Source: Gymnopus androsaceus JB14
Lineage: Eukaryota > Basidiomycota > Agaricomycetes > Agaricales > Omphalotaceae
NCBI GenBank assembly: GCA_009733575.1
Contig: ML769476.1
Coordinates: forward strand, 148,538 to 212,537
Length of the DNA: 64,000 nucleotides
Direction of reading: 5' to 3'
Position numbers and translations under genes: made by a program. Positions 22,901-34,468 of this stretch are shown here, piece after piece (the first letter of the stretch is position 1; every line of letters starts with the position of its first letter). The notes under the pieces were generated by a model. The model did no database searches. It was not told where the DNA came from and saw nothing but the letters and a program-made list of their open reading frames with translations.

Positions 22901-23284
22901 AGATCCTAAGTTACTGATACAGAGAGAAACGACATATGTACTAGTAGGCTCGGAGCTGTACTCATGCCTGATGAATATAAACTAAATACAGAATGCAAGC
23001 AGAGTTCCAATAGTAGATGCAGGGAAAAGACTGTGGATGTGAAGACAATATATTACAAGTTGCGGAAGATGATGTGAAAATGCAAGAAGAGACAAGAAAA
23101 CGATGACAAAGGCTAAAGTCCTCGCAAAGCGGGCAGCACTATAGATGCATCCCGTGCAGTAAATGAGTCTTTGAACTCTCTAAAGCCTCTTCATCCCGTA
23201 ACTCAAACTTTACTAAATCAAGACTTCGAGTCTTAAGTCTAAAGTTAAGAAACATAAAGATAACGAATGACTCACAGATCCAGT
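19942..23284. other. Long intergenic region without a supported gene
   Basis: GC-rich inverted motifs (GGCGCCGCGCGCC and GGCGCCGCCGG) lie at 20000-20060. An 85-bp duplication is listed separately. A minus frame 22293-22559 (MSIFAEVSEAKDFDKSERV...) ends in a hydrophobic stretch but has no recognised family. Other frames are short and unsupported. Confidence 0.4.
20262..20866 (+). repeat. Diverged direct duplication around two putative small-gene starts
   Basis: 20262-20375 and 20768-20866 share GCGATGCTTTTCAGAAG-like sequence, CAATTG.CCCA, TTTCCGCTACCACT and an ATG (20330 and about 20840). The first ATG opens MPNIKGSIITSPGHKPQLLD with a possible intron after it. The second opens MSNVQTSNPSSGGL and soon stops. 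They could be duplicated leader plus first exon of small genes, but no family is recognised. Confidence 0.35.
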
Positions 23285-23899
23285 TCAAGTAAGCGTTTCA
23301 ACCGAACCTTCAGCTTCAACATCCATCGGGTTCGAACCGTGGTTAAAGTACGGTGATTCGGAACCCCCCTCCTTCTCATTTTGGGAACCAACCATCGTCT
23401 GGATCGAAAGCTGAGGCGAACTTGGCCGACGAGAACGCGTGCCGGTTTTGGTGGTACCAGCAGGAACAAAGTCAAACAGCGAGCTGGCGCTGTCGTCGGT
23501 GGTAGCGCGAACCTGTCGACGCCATAAGAGGAGGATCACGAGCAAAACGATTACTGCCCGAAATGAGAATTAGCACCTGAGATGTGCGATGGATAATGAA
23601 CTAAAAAACACGCACCAAAGACCACGGCTACTGCGATTCCAGCGACAGCAGATTTTGGTAGATGTCCGTGAACTTGGTTGGGGCATGGCACGACAATACC
23701 TTCGGGGAGCTAATAATGAATTTAGTTGCTAGTGTGATCACTGAAAGTAGCAGCGAACCACGTACCCTTCGTAGCATACGCCATTCGAGTCGGGCCCGAA
23801 CACCATGCCATTAGAAGCAACTTCTGCGTGGGCAGGACCTGGACATGTGCAAAGTGTGGCGAGAAGGACAACAGCTGGTCTTAGAAGAAAGAGAGACAT
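23285..23899 (-). CDS. Small single-pass membrane protein with signal peptide
   Basis: Three exons (23899-23762, 23709-23616, 23553-23285) close in phase to about 166 residues. The N-terminus MSLFLLRPAVVLLATLCTC looks like a signal peptide cleaved near PAHA. A short luminal or extracellular part follows (VCYEGYLPEGIVVPCPNQ). One strong transmembrane helix (AVAGIAVAVVFVIVLLVILL) is followed by WRRQ, and then a Ser/Thr-rich cytosolic tail of about 80 residues. Topology is therefore type I. The exon 1 donor at 23761 (GTGGTT) was chosen because it alone keeps phase; the stronger GTACGT four bases upstream would break the frame. The family was not recognised. Confidence 0.65.
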
Positions 23900-24666
23900 T
23901 TGGGTTACACGAAGACGAACACAGACTGAGAGAGCGTTATGGAGAAAAAAAAGTCAACCTAGTCGTGGTGAGAGTGGAAAGGAAAGAGTAGAAACAACGT
24001 TGTCGTACAATGGTTTTTACCCAGGTGACGAGAATGGTTATAGTTAGTCTTCCCGCCACAGGTCTTCTCAGCAATACTTACCAAACCAAAGGGAGGTGGT
24101 TGCAACTCCAACGAACAAAAGCGCTAGGACCATACAATGAGTGCTGGCTTTGTAGGAAGCTCCGCCCGGAGATTAGCAACGAACAATGGAAAGAACAATA
24201 GACAGAACGACGGGATGATTCCTGCCAGTGGATTCCCAAAATACCTTCCTCAATCTTACAGCGATCCTATTCTGCAGGGTGGCGTTGAAACAAAAACGTA
24301 AGAGTTCACGCATCTAAGAACCCCTAAGCAATAAAACTGAGTCAGACCTGCACCAACTTACCGGAGTGTTTGATCGCGAGGCTCTGAACGAAGACAAAAG
24401 CCACAGCTACAATTGAAACTGAAGAAGAAAAAAACAAATGCCGCGTTTTGTTGAGGTAACAAATTAGACAACTCGAGGCGTGGGCCACTTACAACATTAA
24501 CCTTCTGTCATAGCTCAATAGCTTTGAGGCATGTCAAAAGATCGAGGTCGAGGAAAGCTGCCAATCATTCGCGAGAGGATATAAAGCGGAAAATCCGTGT
24601 CTGAAGTTATGTACAGCATTATAAAATACAATAAAAGTACCTGTGAATACAATGCAAAGTGGAGCC
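23900..24666. other. Intergenic, with weak minus-strand exon candidates
   Basis: A minus-strand ATG at 24133 opens MVLALLFVGVATTSLWFG up to a good donor (GTAAGT) at 24081. Upstream frames (YFGNPLAGIIPSFCLLFF near 24200) are hydrophobic but do not join in phase. I could not assemble a gene. The stretch may be pyrimidine-rich promoter sequence of the membrane-protein gene. Confidence 0.3.
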
Positions 24667-25875
24667 TTATGAAACCTCCTCCATATCCTCGTCCTCCTCA
24701 TCGTCGTCATCATCGAACTCATCTGCACCTTCCATCTTAATATCACCTCCAAGAGAACTTGGCCCAGCGATATTTTCGCCCTTGATCTGGGAGGAGGTTA
24801 GCAAACGACCTCTGAGAAAAGTTGAACAATAGACGTACCCCTTCCTCCTTGAAAGTGGCCTTGACCTCCCATAGACCATTGTACTCTCCACTACGATGTA
24901 AGAATGCGATTTCCGAGAGAACCTCCTTCAGGTAAGCCTCGGGTTGCTGAGTTTTTTCTCGCAGAACTTTAATACCCCATCGAGGAGTATCACGAAATAA
25001 GGCGAAAAGGGCGTCGAGGAGCTGGTTCTTAGGCATACGAGCCATGCGCGAGAACTCTCCTTTAGCTGGTCTCTTATTCGTTGCCTGCAACGCATAGACG
25101 TTGTGAGCTCTCGGAAACAAGACAACCAAAGAAAGATACTCACGACGAGGTCCCTGAAGGCAGACCCAGCCCCGACACCAACACCGCTGCTAAGTCTATT
25201 AATGGCACCTCTGCCGCCTGCTATTCCAGACTGCTCCATCATCTGGATCTGCCTGACCGGGGTGTTGTATTTCTTGTGGCGCTCTCGCATCTGTTTGCGG
25301 TACCGTGCGCTGAAAGCTGGTCGAAGAAAGCAGTCATGTTTTATTCGTCCTGTGAGAATAGTCGTACGAGCGCGAGGATTGGGAGGAGCGGAAGGATTTG
25401 ACGATAAACCAAATGAAGCATCTTTCGGTCTTTCAGCTACAACAATATGGTTTTCGACCGAGTCATTGACCATTTCCAATTCGTAGCAGTCGGGTTCAGC
25501 GTCCGAAGGGCCGTCGGAAGCGTTGGGTCCAAATACAGGCCAATTCGGATTCGGTGGCACCGTTGGATCTTTGTGTTGAGGGAGAAATAAGATGATTCGA
25601 GTTTTCTGGCCAGGACCAGGGTCCGTGTATATCCGTAAAGAAGCCAGGTGAACGTCCTCAGCATCTATGGCCGCCCATCTCTCCAATAAAAATTTGGGAA
25701 TCTGAGCTATTGTTTAAAGTATACCGTTGTGCGGCGGTTCAGATGAACAGACCTTGACTAGCCAGACTTTTCCATGTCCTTGGTTCAGCATCAATGTTTC
25801 GTCCGGATCTGGCACCGTATCATCCTCTTGTGTGCCAAGTGAGAAGGGCTTCTTTTCATCTTCTACTTCGTTCAT
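24667..25875 (-). CDS. TFG2: Transcription initiation factor IIF beta subunit (RAP30)
   Basis: This is the small subunit of TFIIF, which binds RNA polymerase II and helps load it on promoters. Exons 25875-25753, 25701-25144, 25084-24839 and 24786-24667 close in phase to 348 residues, the usual fungal size. The N-terminal dimerisation part contains VWLVKIPKFLLERWA, and the linker ENHIVVAERP. The C-terminal winged-helix domain contains RMPKNQLLDALFALFRDTPR and WGIKVLREKTQQPEAYLKEV, and the tail is acidic (DEFDDDDDEEDEDMEEV). All four start and splice choices are supported by phase. No defect was seen. Confidence 0.93.
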
Positions 25876-28136
25876 GGAAGCCGGAGGCAAGGAGCGAAAG
25901 CGGTGCTTACATAAACACGGACGGCGCTAACCGCCCTTTGGGCGCTTCGTCGCTGCGCTCAAATGGTCTAGAAAACAATCAAGTTAGTATCCCGAGGTGA
26001 TGAAATAAGCCATAATAAAGACCGTCCTACGTCAAGAGTGAACCTGGAAGTAGTATCGCGGAGTTTCCTTAGGCAATTCAGCGCTATACATCAAGATAAA
26101 GTGTACGGCGACTTTACAGAGCCTATCTGTAGATTATTGTTAGGCATTGAAGCTGTTAAACGAAGCTATCGCGTACCTTTATACGTCTTTTCATCGAGTG
26201 GAACATTCATCCATTATGAGCCTTCTCAAGAGTCACGACTGTTGCACGCTAAACATTAGAAGAACGAATCAGGCTTCCTACGATTTTAGAGCAGAGATTG
26301 TGACCTCAATTTCCGTTCAAAGGAAGAGAAGATCTGTTGTGGATGTTGCAGGCTTACATAATTGCATCTCTCCTCTGACCTCGACCACGACGCGACGTAC
26401 CATCTCTGCTGCAAACCAGGGCTTACAACGTTGAGATAGTGAATATACGTCCAACCTTATTGACTGCGCGATGTCCAAACAAATTCTTCTAGGCTGGGCT
26501 CGAGCGACATCCATCTCAAGCATAAGATGCACTCTTCATCCTCGGCTCTATTCTAGAACTTCTGCCATTAGTTTATAACGGCTCTCGGCCTATTGAGGCA
26601 CTTCCTTCAGATCGCTATCCATCCACTGCCAAGCATCCTGTCACTTCATAAGTAAGGACCTGAAATAGTCTTGCATGGCTTGATCATTGATGTTGACGTC
26701 CTCTCGATATAGCCTCTAGTCGATGTCGGCAGACCTTTGAATCTCACGAGAAAGCTGTTGAGAAAGATTTCGGACGCGGGCCAGACTCGAGCTCACAGCA
26801 GATTGTCCCTCTTTTGAGAGAGCTGTTGAGAAAGGTTTGCATCGGACACGAGCCAGACTCGACTTCACAGATTGTCCCTCTTTTGTCTACGCCAACAAGG
26901 ACTTTTCTTATTCGGAGGATTCATACTAGCTCCCTTACTTGAAAGCGAACATGTTAAGGCCGTTTGAGGATAAGAGCAAAATACGACTTTCTAGGTTCGT
27001 GCCATTTGCAGAAAGCATTCACGTTGAACTATTTCTGATCGCTCAACAGGAACACGGTAAAGCACATCATTCACCAGCACCTTCAGTCACAGAACCCGAT
27101 CCGTCGCCAGTTTTTTTCTTGTGGAAGACTTGTGGGTCCGTACGCTCATAGAGCTGAACCCACATGCATTTTTGGGGTGGAGCTATCACAACCAATCCTA
27201 ATACTCCTACGACGTCGCGATTGCAAGCCACTGAACGATTAAGCCTGTAAGTCGCTCCTACTTTGGCTTTCCATCTATATAGATAACTTCCGACCTCGAC
27301 GTGACGAATTCTGTTTTCTTCGGATTTCTTTTCGCTATGTTCTCCGATGTTACCGAATTTCTGTCGTCGGCTATGCTGTGTACGTTTAATGCTCGCTTCA
27401 TCTCAGACTCACGCCCTCGGTGGGCTACGATCAGGCTACGATGATGTTCATTTCCGTTGCAAAACATGCTTTGGAATTAGAACCCCCATATGGAGTGGTT
27501 CACGACACTCTTATGACCCGCCTGACTTGGGCTTGCATCGGAAGCTCAGCTTTGAGCTCGAATTCGGCTCCGTGCAGGTTATTATGCTCGTGCGAGGGAG
27601 GTGCGTTTGTTTATTGGACTTACGTTGATGTACACAAGTTCTCAATAGGCATTAACCAAGTTCACAATCGGACAATCTGCCATGCCCGGTTTTCCAAATC
27701 GCAAACGGATGTATAGTGCGCATATCTTAAATGCCATATTTCTACGGAGAAACAATACTTACATACGCTGCTTATAGAGCCCGTGGAGCTCAATCATACA
27801 GGTAATGAAATCTTACTTACCATAGAGGAATTACCGACAGTGATTCTTAAGATTCGCTTTCGGGGTTTGTGGGTTCCTTAACCCACATCTATTTAAGACG
27901 CTGACGTCGAGGTTTGGATTATCCACTACTCCCCCACTCCCGGTGGTATCTCAGACCACGATGGCCATACCTATAACCATCCACACTACGTTTGTTGTTT
28001 GGTACATCCACTTTTGTTATACTAACGGCTCTTTAGGCTGGGTTTTCTGTCTCACGCGGTTGTGCTTTGTTTCATGTGAGTGGCGATGGAGTATTGTTCA
28101 ACCAATCTTACCCACTCACTCTAGCTTATACGGAGG
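25876..28136. other. Intergenic region without a supported gene
   Basis: A tandem duplication of about 68 bp lies at 26751-26818 and 26820-26886 (AGCTGTTGAGAAAG, CCAGACTCGA, CACAGATTGTCCCTCTTTTG). Several open frames (for example 27420-27716 plus) show no family resemblance. The segment upstream of 28137 may contain the first exon of the DUF6534 gene. Confidence 0.4.
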
Positions 28137-29960
28137 TTGGTCGATGATGATGCATCGGAAAGGAATGAGGTTGCTCAAACGTTATCGCAGCGGGATGTAT
28201 GCAAGGCTGGTTTTACTACCGCAAATACGGCGGGAGGGATAGCTGGGCCGTTCAGGCTCTGGTACGCACACATTCTCCTAGCTCGTGTTGGTCCAGATCA
28301 TTCAGAATACGTTCAGGTCGCAGTAGTCCTTATATGTGATACATGCCAGATTGGATTTCTATATGGTTAGGATTAGACACCCGACATGGCCCTATTCGCT
28401 CACCAATCGGTTTACAGCTGCTGTGTATGATTACACCGTGACCAGTAAGCAACATCAATATTTGTGCCTACTCATGCATGCGCTTGAACATTCCCTTTTC
28501 TGAAGATCAAGGGAACCCTTTGGTGTTGAAAAAGATAGCTCCGTGAGTTCAACCCGCTTTTTATTTCACAAAATAAATGAAAATGTACTGATTTTCAATC
28601 TAGTACTCTCATTATTGAACTGATATTCAGCGGCCTCATTGCGTGCCTGGTTCAGCAGTAAGTAGCAATGATATTTTCATAGCCGTGCTCGTGGTTTACC
28701 TGAGGATTGTTTCCAGTTTCTACTGCTATCGCATCTACGCACGTGTGTCTCATAATCGTCGCTTCTGAGCTACATATCATACTAAACTTGTGACAGTCAG
28801 CAAAAGCTGGCTTCTTGTTGGTTTTATAGTACAACTCGATCCACTGGTTAAACAGCATCTTTGAACTGATTTCCTTTGTTAGTCTGTTCCAAGTCTGGGG
28901 TCGCTCGGTATGCAATTTCACAGCTATCTCATGGGCGAATCTGTTTTCAAACCAGAAATGTTTAGTGACACTCTATTGTAAGTCTTTGGGCTAGTAAAGA
29001 AATCATTTGTACATCATCTTATCGATACTGAACACGGTAGACTTCACTGGTGTGACGTGAGCCACATCCTGCTTTTCAAAGCCTTATTGTACTCACTCGC
29101 CAATCTTGCAGTCTCACTCAGTACACGGAACTAGCGCAGCTAGCACTATTGGACGTGAGGCTTCTTACACTGTTGACTTCATCTGGCTGACAGATTTTCA
29201 GAATATTTCCATCGCCACGAATGTGCTTGGGATCGTGGCTGATGTCTCAATAACTTTCCTTTTAATCTATCTTCTACAAAGGTCAAAGACTGGCTTCAGA
29301 CGTTCAACAGATGTCCTCAATAGATTGGTTAGTGGTTATTCTCCAAGACATACGATTGTTCATTCCTGTGACAGATCGTGTTTTCCTTCAATACTGGTTG
29401 GAGCTACACTTTGCCTGCTGTCGGAAGACATCACTCACTAAAATGACTAGGCATACCCACAACTCTATGCTCCATCGTCACTTTGATTCTGGTGGGTTGT
29501 ACCAAGAGTGTTGATTAGTGATGGAGCTGACACTCTTTGCAGCTCGAAGGTGCGCCCGGAACCTTCATATATATATTTGTATATGTCTCGAGTGAGTCTT
29601 ACAATGCATCCTAGCTTAATTTTCACATACTGAATTTATTTCTCGTAGTGGGCCGATGTACGTTGTTCAGTGATTCAAAAAGCATCGGTTTTAATTCAAA
29701 TTTCTGTAACAGTTTACACCAACTGCTTGCTCGTAACGCTAAACTCGAGGGACTACATCCGTCAAGGTTTCAACTCGAATGTTGCTTCAGATGAAGACTA
29801 TGCCATGTCCATCCCAATTAATGCTATGGAATCTCGAATAGAGGTAAACCAATGAATCACATTCTTTTTCAGATGCTAATTGGGTGCTATAAGTTTGCAG
29901 GTACTACTTCGGCAGCAGAAGGAATCACTATCGATATCGACAAAGATCTCCGTAGTGTAA
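28137..29960 (+). CDS. DUF6534-type multi-pass membrane protein, N-terminus unresolved
   Basis: A chain of very short exons gives an Agaricomycete DUF6534 protein: NTAGGIAGPF (28215 region), AAVYDYTVT (28418-28444), NQGNPLVLKKIAP (28506-28542), TLIIELIFSGLIACLVQ (28604-28657), FYCYRIYA (28717-28742), SKSWLLVGFIVQL (from 28797), WLTDFQNISIATNVLGIVAD to RSKTGFRRS (29112-29327), then 29375-29396, 29451-29491, 29543-29591, a 9-bp exon 29649-29657, 29713-29843 (FYTNCLLVTLNSRDYIRQ) and 29901-29960. Most junctions keep phase. The start codon, the stretch 28245-28320 (the second membrane helix seems missing) and the junction 28840-29111 were not resolved, so it may be a damaged copy. The function is unknown. 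Confidence 0.65.
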
Positions 29961-30594
29961 GTTATTCCCTCGGACAATCTTACTTTCTTTCAGAACTAAG
30001 AGCCATATGTAGCTTAGCAGGCGAGGGGACTCAATGGACATGCCGTGACTTGTCTTCCCTCCCCCTTCGACTTATTCTGGTCCAATTGTATATACTAGGA
30101 TTAATGGACTCTGTCAACGCTCTCTCTATGCATTATGTACACAACCAAGTGCCATTCGTTTTCAAAGCTTGTTCGTGCGCGACGGCGTGACGTGACGCGG
30201 CGCGTTCTCACACTGTTTGCGGACTCAGAGTCCGACTCCGTTCAGCGTTGAATTGAGTGACTGACAACGATATTTTTCTGAGACTCCCGAGGCGCCAACT
30301 TGAAGCGCCGCTTCTTTAGTAAGTACGGCCTCAGTTTCGCACAACATCGTGGAAGCGACGAGCGCAGTGTACTAGTGTAACGAGTAAACCTGCAAGGCGA
30401 GCAGTTAGCTTGCTATCGCTTCTCTGCTTTGACTGGACAGGACCCTGCAAGACTTCGTCCATCAGAAGTCTCAACCCACCTCTTCGTTGGACCCAAAAAC
30501 TTTATCCGATTGAATCCGGATGCTACTAAACACCGTGCTATTTTACCTTTGCGCCGGCAAGCCTCTCTCTCTCTCTCTCTCTCTCTCTCCCACT
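29961..30594. promoter_or_regulatory. Upstream region of the P450 gene
   Basis: No gene recognised. A pyrimidine-rich leader with a CT microsatellite directly precedes the P450 start. Short G+C-rich direct repeats (GACGTGACGCGGCGCG) lie near 30180-30200. Confidence 0.35.
30563..30588 (+). repeat. (CT)13 microsatellite in the P450 leader
   Basis: An uninterrupted CT dinucleotide run ends seven bases before the ATG at 30595. CT-rich leaders are common in fungal promoters; a run of this length is expected to vary between strains. Confidence 0.9.
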
Positions 30595-32994
30595 ATGCTA
30601 ACGCAACTACTCATCGCTGTGACTGCCTTGGTAGCTGGCCGCCTACTATTGAAAGGAAGAAGACAGCCTTCTTTACCTCCTGGACCCAGAGGTTGGCCGT
30701 TGATTGGGAATCTACTAGATCTTCCAACGTCTTATGAATGGGAAGTCTTCGCTAAGTGGGGTGAGAAATGGGGTGAGTAGATACTTCGTTACCTTGAAAA
30801 CTTGATCGTTAACCTTTGGCTTCCAGGTGATCTTCTTTCAGTGTCGGTTTTCGGTACGTATACGCTCGTAATACGGTGTATCTTAAATGGAGTGGCTCTT
30901 CAATTCTTCTGTAGGTACGACCGTTGTTGTAATCAACTCCTACAAACGCTGTCAGGAAATGCTTGAGAAGAAAAGCAACGTTTACTCTGATAGGCCCTAT
31001 GTTCCGATGGCGATGGAGCTCATTGAGATGAGAGTACGTGTGACGCTATTTCACTTCTGGAATAATTTACTTATGGTGTTATGTCAGGACTCCATGGGGT
31101 TTCTTCCATACGACAAGCGTTTCAAGTCTTATCGCCGTCTCTTCCATCAAGAGCTAGGTAGAAACTCTGGGGTCCGAGAGTTTTTCCCACAGGAAGAGCA
31201 TCTAGGTCGACGATTTCTTAGACGCGTATTAAACAATCCGGATGGCCTTCTAGACCATTGCTTCCAGTAAGTCCAATGACACTACTCAAAATGCATCAAC
31301 ATAATCGCCGACTCAGACACTCCGGTGCTATCATTCTTCGAATTGCTTACGGCTATGAAGTGAAAGAGTCTAATGATCCCTTCGTTAATACCGCCAATAC
31401 TGCGATGGATAATTTCAATCGTGCTACTGCTCCGGGAGCATTCCTCGTCAACCAGCTGCCAATCCTTCTGAAAATTCCTGATTGGTTCCCGGGAACCGAA
31501 TGGAGCGCGTTGGACGAGCCTGGGCCAAAGATTACTGGGCAATGGTTGATGAGCCATTCAACTTTGTGAAAAAACAGTTGGTAAGTATGTGGCCTTGGAA
31601 ATTCATTGAGCCAATAGTACTAATGATGTATGTGAAATCAGTCGGAAGGGATCGCAGAAGATTCTTTCACCGCAAAGTGGTTGAAGCAGAAGATTTCACC
31701 AGAGGAAGAGCTTGATCTCAAATTTGCCTCCAGCTCAATGTTTGGTGGTATGTTGGTTCTTACATAGTCAAGACTTCAAGTGTACAAATTTCGATAATTC
31801 CCTTCTCTAGCTGGAGCTGAAACTGTTCGTCGACTTTTCGAATGTAAGGATGTCACTGACTCATTGCTCGCAGACTGCAGTTACCGTTTACGCCTTCTTT
31901 CTTTTGATGGCCATGTTCCCTGAAGTTCAGATAAGAGCGCAGGCCGAGCTAAACTCGGTTATTGGACAGGATCGGACTTCCCACCTTCCGATGACAGAGA
32001 CCAATTACCTTATGTGGAGGCAGTATGCAAAGAAGTAATGAGATACCATGCTGTAGTTCCGAACGGTAAGCTCTTTCCGCATAATTGTGCAACTGTTAGC
32101 TAACGCGACACCCATCATTATTCAGGGCTTCCTCACTGCACAGCGCATGATGATATACACGATGGAATGTTTATCCCCAAGGGTGCCATAATTTTTGCTA
32201 ACATTTGGTGAGCTTGTGGCGCGAAATGAGCTTTGGCTGTGGCTCAAACCTGCGCGAGTTCGAGGGGAGAAACCGAGGGTGTCTGAGTGTCCCGTACGTC
32301 GTCGAGACGTACTCAGCAGCGGACGTAGCTGAGGAGATGGTGGTTGCGAACAGAAACCGATCTGATTTGTAATACATACGTGACTACTTAAATACTACAG
32401 GAATAGGGTAATCAGGTATCGGAATGCAAGTCTGAAGACTTGTCGAGATTCATGCACAGCATGCTGACGCTTGTTTCAATGGCAAGAGCCTTAGTGTTAT
32501 GGACAGGAACATGACACATGACCCGGCAGTGTACAAAAACCCTATGGAATTTAATCCTGATAGGTTCCTTGGGGATTTACCCGAGCAAGATCCAAAGGAT
32601 ATGGTTTTTGGTTTTGGACGGAGGTCCGTTTGAATTACTTTTGATTTCAAATGCACCTACTCAGATGGTATCTGTCTAGACTTTGTCCTGGTGAGACACA
32701 TACCCAGTATTGTTAGTAAGTGTCATGTAAACCTCATTATCTTTTAGGACGTTTGCTTGGTGATGCCTCCGTATTCATTGCGCTGGCAATGAGTCTAGCG
32801 GCATTCAAAATCACACCGTTAGATAACGAAGAACCTTTGTCACTGAAGAATAAAAGTGGGATAGTGAGGTACGTTGAAATTCTCAGTGTGTTTTTTTATA
32901 CCAATGTTCCCTGTTTTTCAGTCATCTTCATCCATTCAAGTGCAAGATATTACCTCGAATGAACAAGGACAGACTATCGCTTTTGCTCACTTAG
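30595..32994 (+). CDS. Cytochrome P450 monooxygenase, two single-base frameshifts
   Basis: Thirteen exons give about 494 residues of a microsomal class II P450. It has an N-terminal membrane anchor ([19 protein letters not shown]), the proline hinge [15 protein letters not shown], the I-helix AGAETT, the ExxR motif EVMR (in [13 protein letters not shown]), FNPDRFL, and the heme-binding FGFGRRLCPG with its cysteine ligand. It needs a reductase partner; the substrate is unknown. Exon lengths close perfectly only if one base is restored near 31503 (WK-RVGRAW) and one near 32007 (ETN-LPYVEAV), both in short A or T runs. As written the frame stops early. Intron 32208-32506 is about 299 bp against about 50-60 bp for the others and appears to hold an insertion. 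It is either a recent pseudogene or carries consensus errors. Confidence 0.85.
32208..32506 (+). mobile_element. Oversized P450 intron with possible tRNA-derived SINE
   Basis: The intron runs from GTGAGC after ...FANI(TG) to GGACAG before the codon completing W of WNMTHDP. Inside, TGGCGCGAAATG (near 32217) and GAGTTCGAGGG (near 32257) resemble RNA polymerase III A and B boxes at tRNA-like spacing. This suggests a SINE insertion of about 240 bp. No clear target duplication or A-tail is visible, so this is tentative. Confidence 0.35.
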
Positions 32995-33180
32995 CATACA
33001 TCATAGTATAGCGGCGTAATAATTAGAAACACGATTTTTACACGTAGCAATAGCAGGCTTGCTATACAATGCTTGGACTCGTGGGTATAATCCAGTGGCA
33101 TGCCACGAGGCTGGTCGCACTTTCACTTGGCCTAAACCATACCTTCACCTTATCCTAGATAAAACGCTGTCGCTCACCTA

Positions 33181-34175
33181 ATGGAACCTCCAAGATCATT
33201 GAAGCTGGCGAACAAACACGACAAGTTTTGGCTATACGATGGATCTATAGTTCTGTGGATTGAAGATACATTGTTCCGTGTACACCAGACTGTTCTCTCC
33301 AACAACTCTGAAATATTTTCTACACTCTTTTCTCTTCCACAGTCCGAAGATAGTATCCCGGATTCTATAGAAGGATGTCCGGTTGTCCAGTTACATGACC
33401 GTGCTGAGGACTTCAGTGGTTTTCTTAGTGCTCTTTACTATCCATCGTGCGTCTCTTATTTCAGCAATTGCATTCTTTCTGATACGGCATCCTCAGCTAC
33501 TTCGACGATTTCCCCTCAGATTCTGAATTAGATGGCATTTTGGACTTTATCTCGGGGATCTTGCGATTGAGCTCGAAATATATGGTGCAATCTCTTCGCC
33601 GAAAGTGCATATATCTTTTCACAAGAAATCTTCCAGCTACATTGGACGAATATGACTCTAGAACGTCCCGAGGAACGGCTACATCTAAACGCATAAAGGG
33701 CGACGTTCTCATGCGAGCTATCCGCTTAGCTCAGGAAACGGAGGTTCCGATAGTACTTCCTTATGCGTACTACTGCGTGGCTCGACTATCATCTCGACGG
33801 ATTCTAGAGGACAATTCAGACGACATAACGTGGCAGCAGAAAACCGTCTGTCTTGTGGGCAGGGAACGGCTTCGATACGCCGAAATGAGCTTCTCGCATT
33901 CATTTTTACTTGGCTTTCAACCTGCTCATACTTGTGTGAATGTGCTTTGTGCTTCCTCCCGGAGTCCCCATACGGAGTGGCATGTTTTGGAAGCTTCAAG
34001 GCATCCGCATCCACTAAGGCCGTACACCAGATGGCATACACTGAATGTTTGCTCTGAGTGTATATCGAATGCCAAGAAACAGCATTCGAAAGGACGGGAG
34101 GAGGTCTGGAAATGTTTGCCTGCCTTTTTTGAAATGAGGAGCTGGGAAGATTTGCGTGCAATCTGTGAATCCTAA
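33181..34175 (+). CDS. BTB/POZ domain protein
   Basis: Two exons (33181-33446, 33497-34175) with one 50-bp intron give 314 residues. The N-terminal BTB fold is clear: DKFWLYDGSIVLWIEDTLFRVHQTVLSNNSEIFSTLFSL, with the typical D-G-x-I/V-V...F.VH...L...S..F order. YFDDFPSDSELDGILDF and LSSKYMVQSLRRKCIYLF follow. The C-terminal half contains cysteines and histidines in a loosely spaced pattern and ends EMRSWEDLRAICES. This is the large Agaricomycete BTB family. A substrate-adaptor role is possible but no partner is shown. It appears intact and lies between the P450 and the transporter. Confidence 0.85.
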
Positions 34176-34468
34176 CGGTACGACTGTTTTTGGTCTTAAT
34201 GCAGATGATTAACATACATCATCAGCGAGTGGATGTAAGATGGCATCTCACCCACTTGCTAGTAGTGGGAGAGTCTGAGTGCAAGCGGGGTCCTATCGAA
34301 TCTCATCTGCTTGCGTAGGTTGATTTGCTTTGGACTTTTCTGTGTGTGTTCACACCTGTTCATACTGTCTGCATGCAAGCTACACTTTCACTAGTTCAAA
34401 GATCTCGACCTCAAGGATAGATACTTCCATATTGATCATCCACGTACGAATCGCTCTTCTTTAACTCC

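Noticed and set aside
23325..23345. GGTTCGAACC resembling a Pol III B box
   Set aside because: It is a palindrome within the coding exon of the membrane protein, with no tRNA-like structure nearby.
24928..25140. Extension of the TFIIF exon 2 frame past 25144
   Set aside because: GTGAGT at 25143 and the matching winged-helix exon from 25084 show this is intron readthrough.
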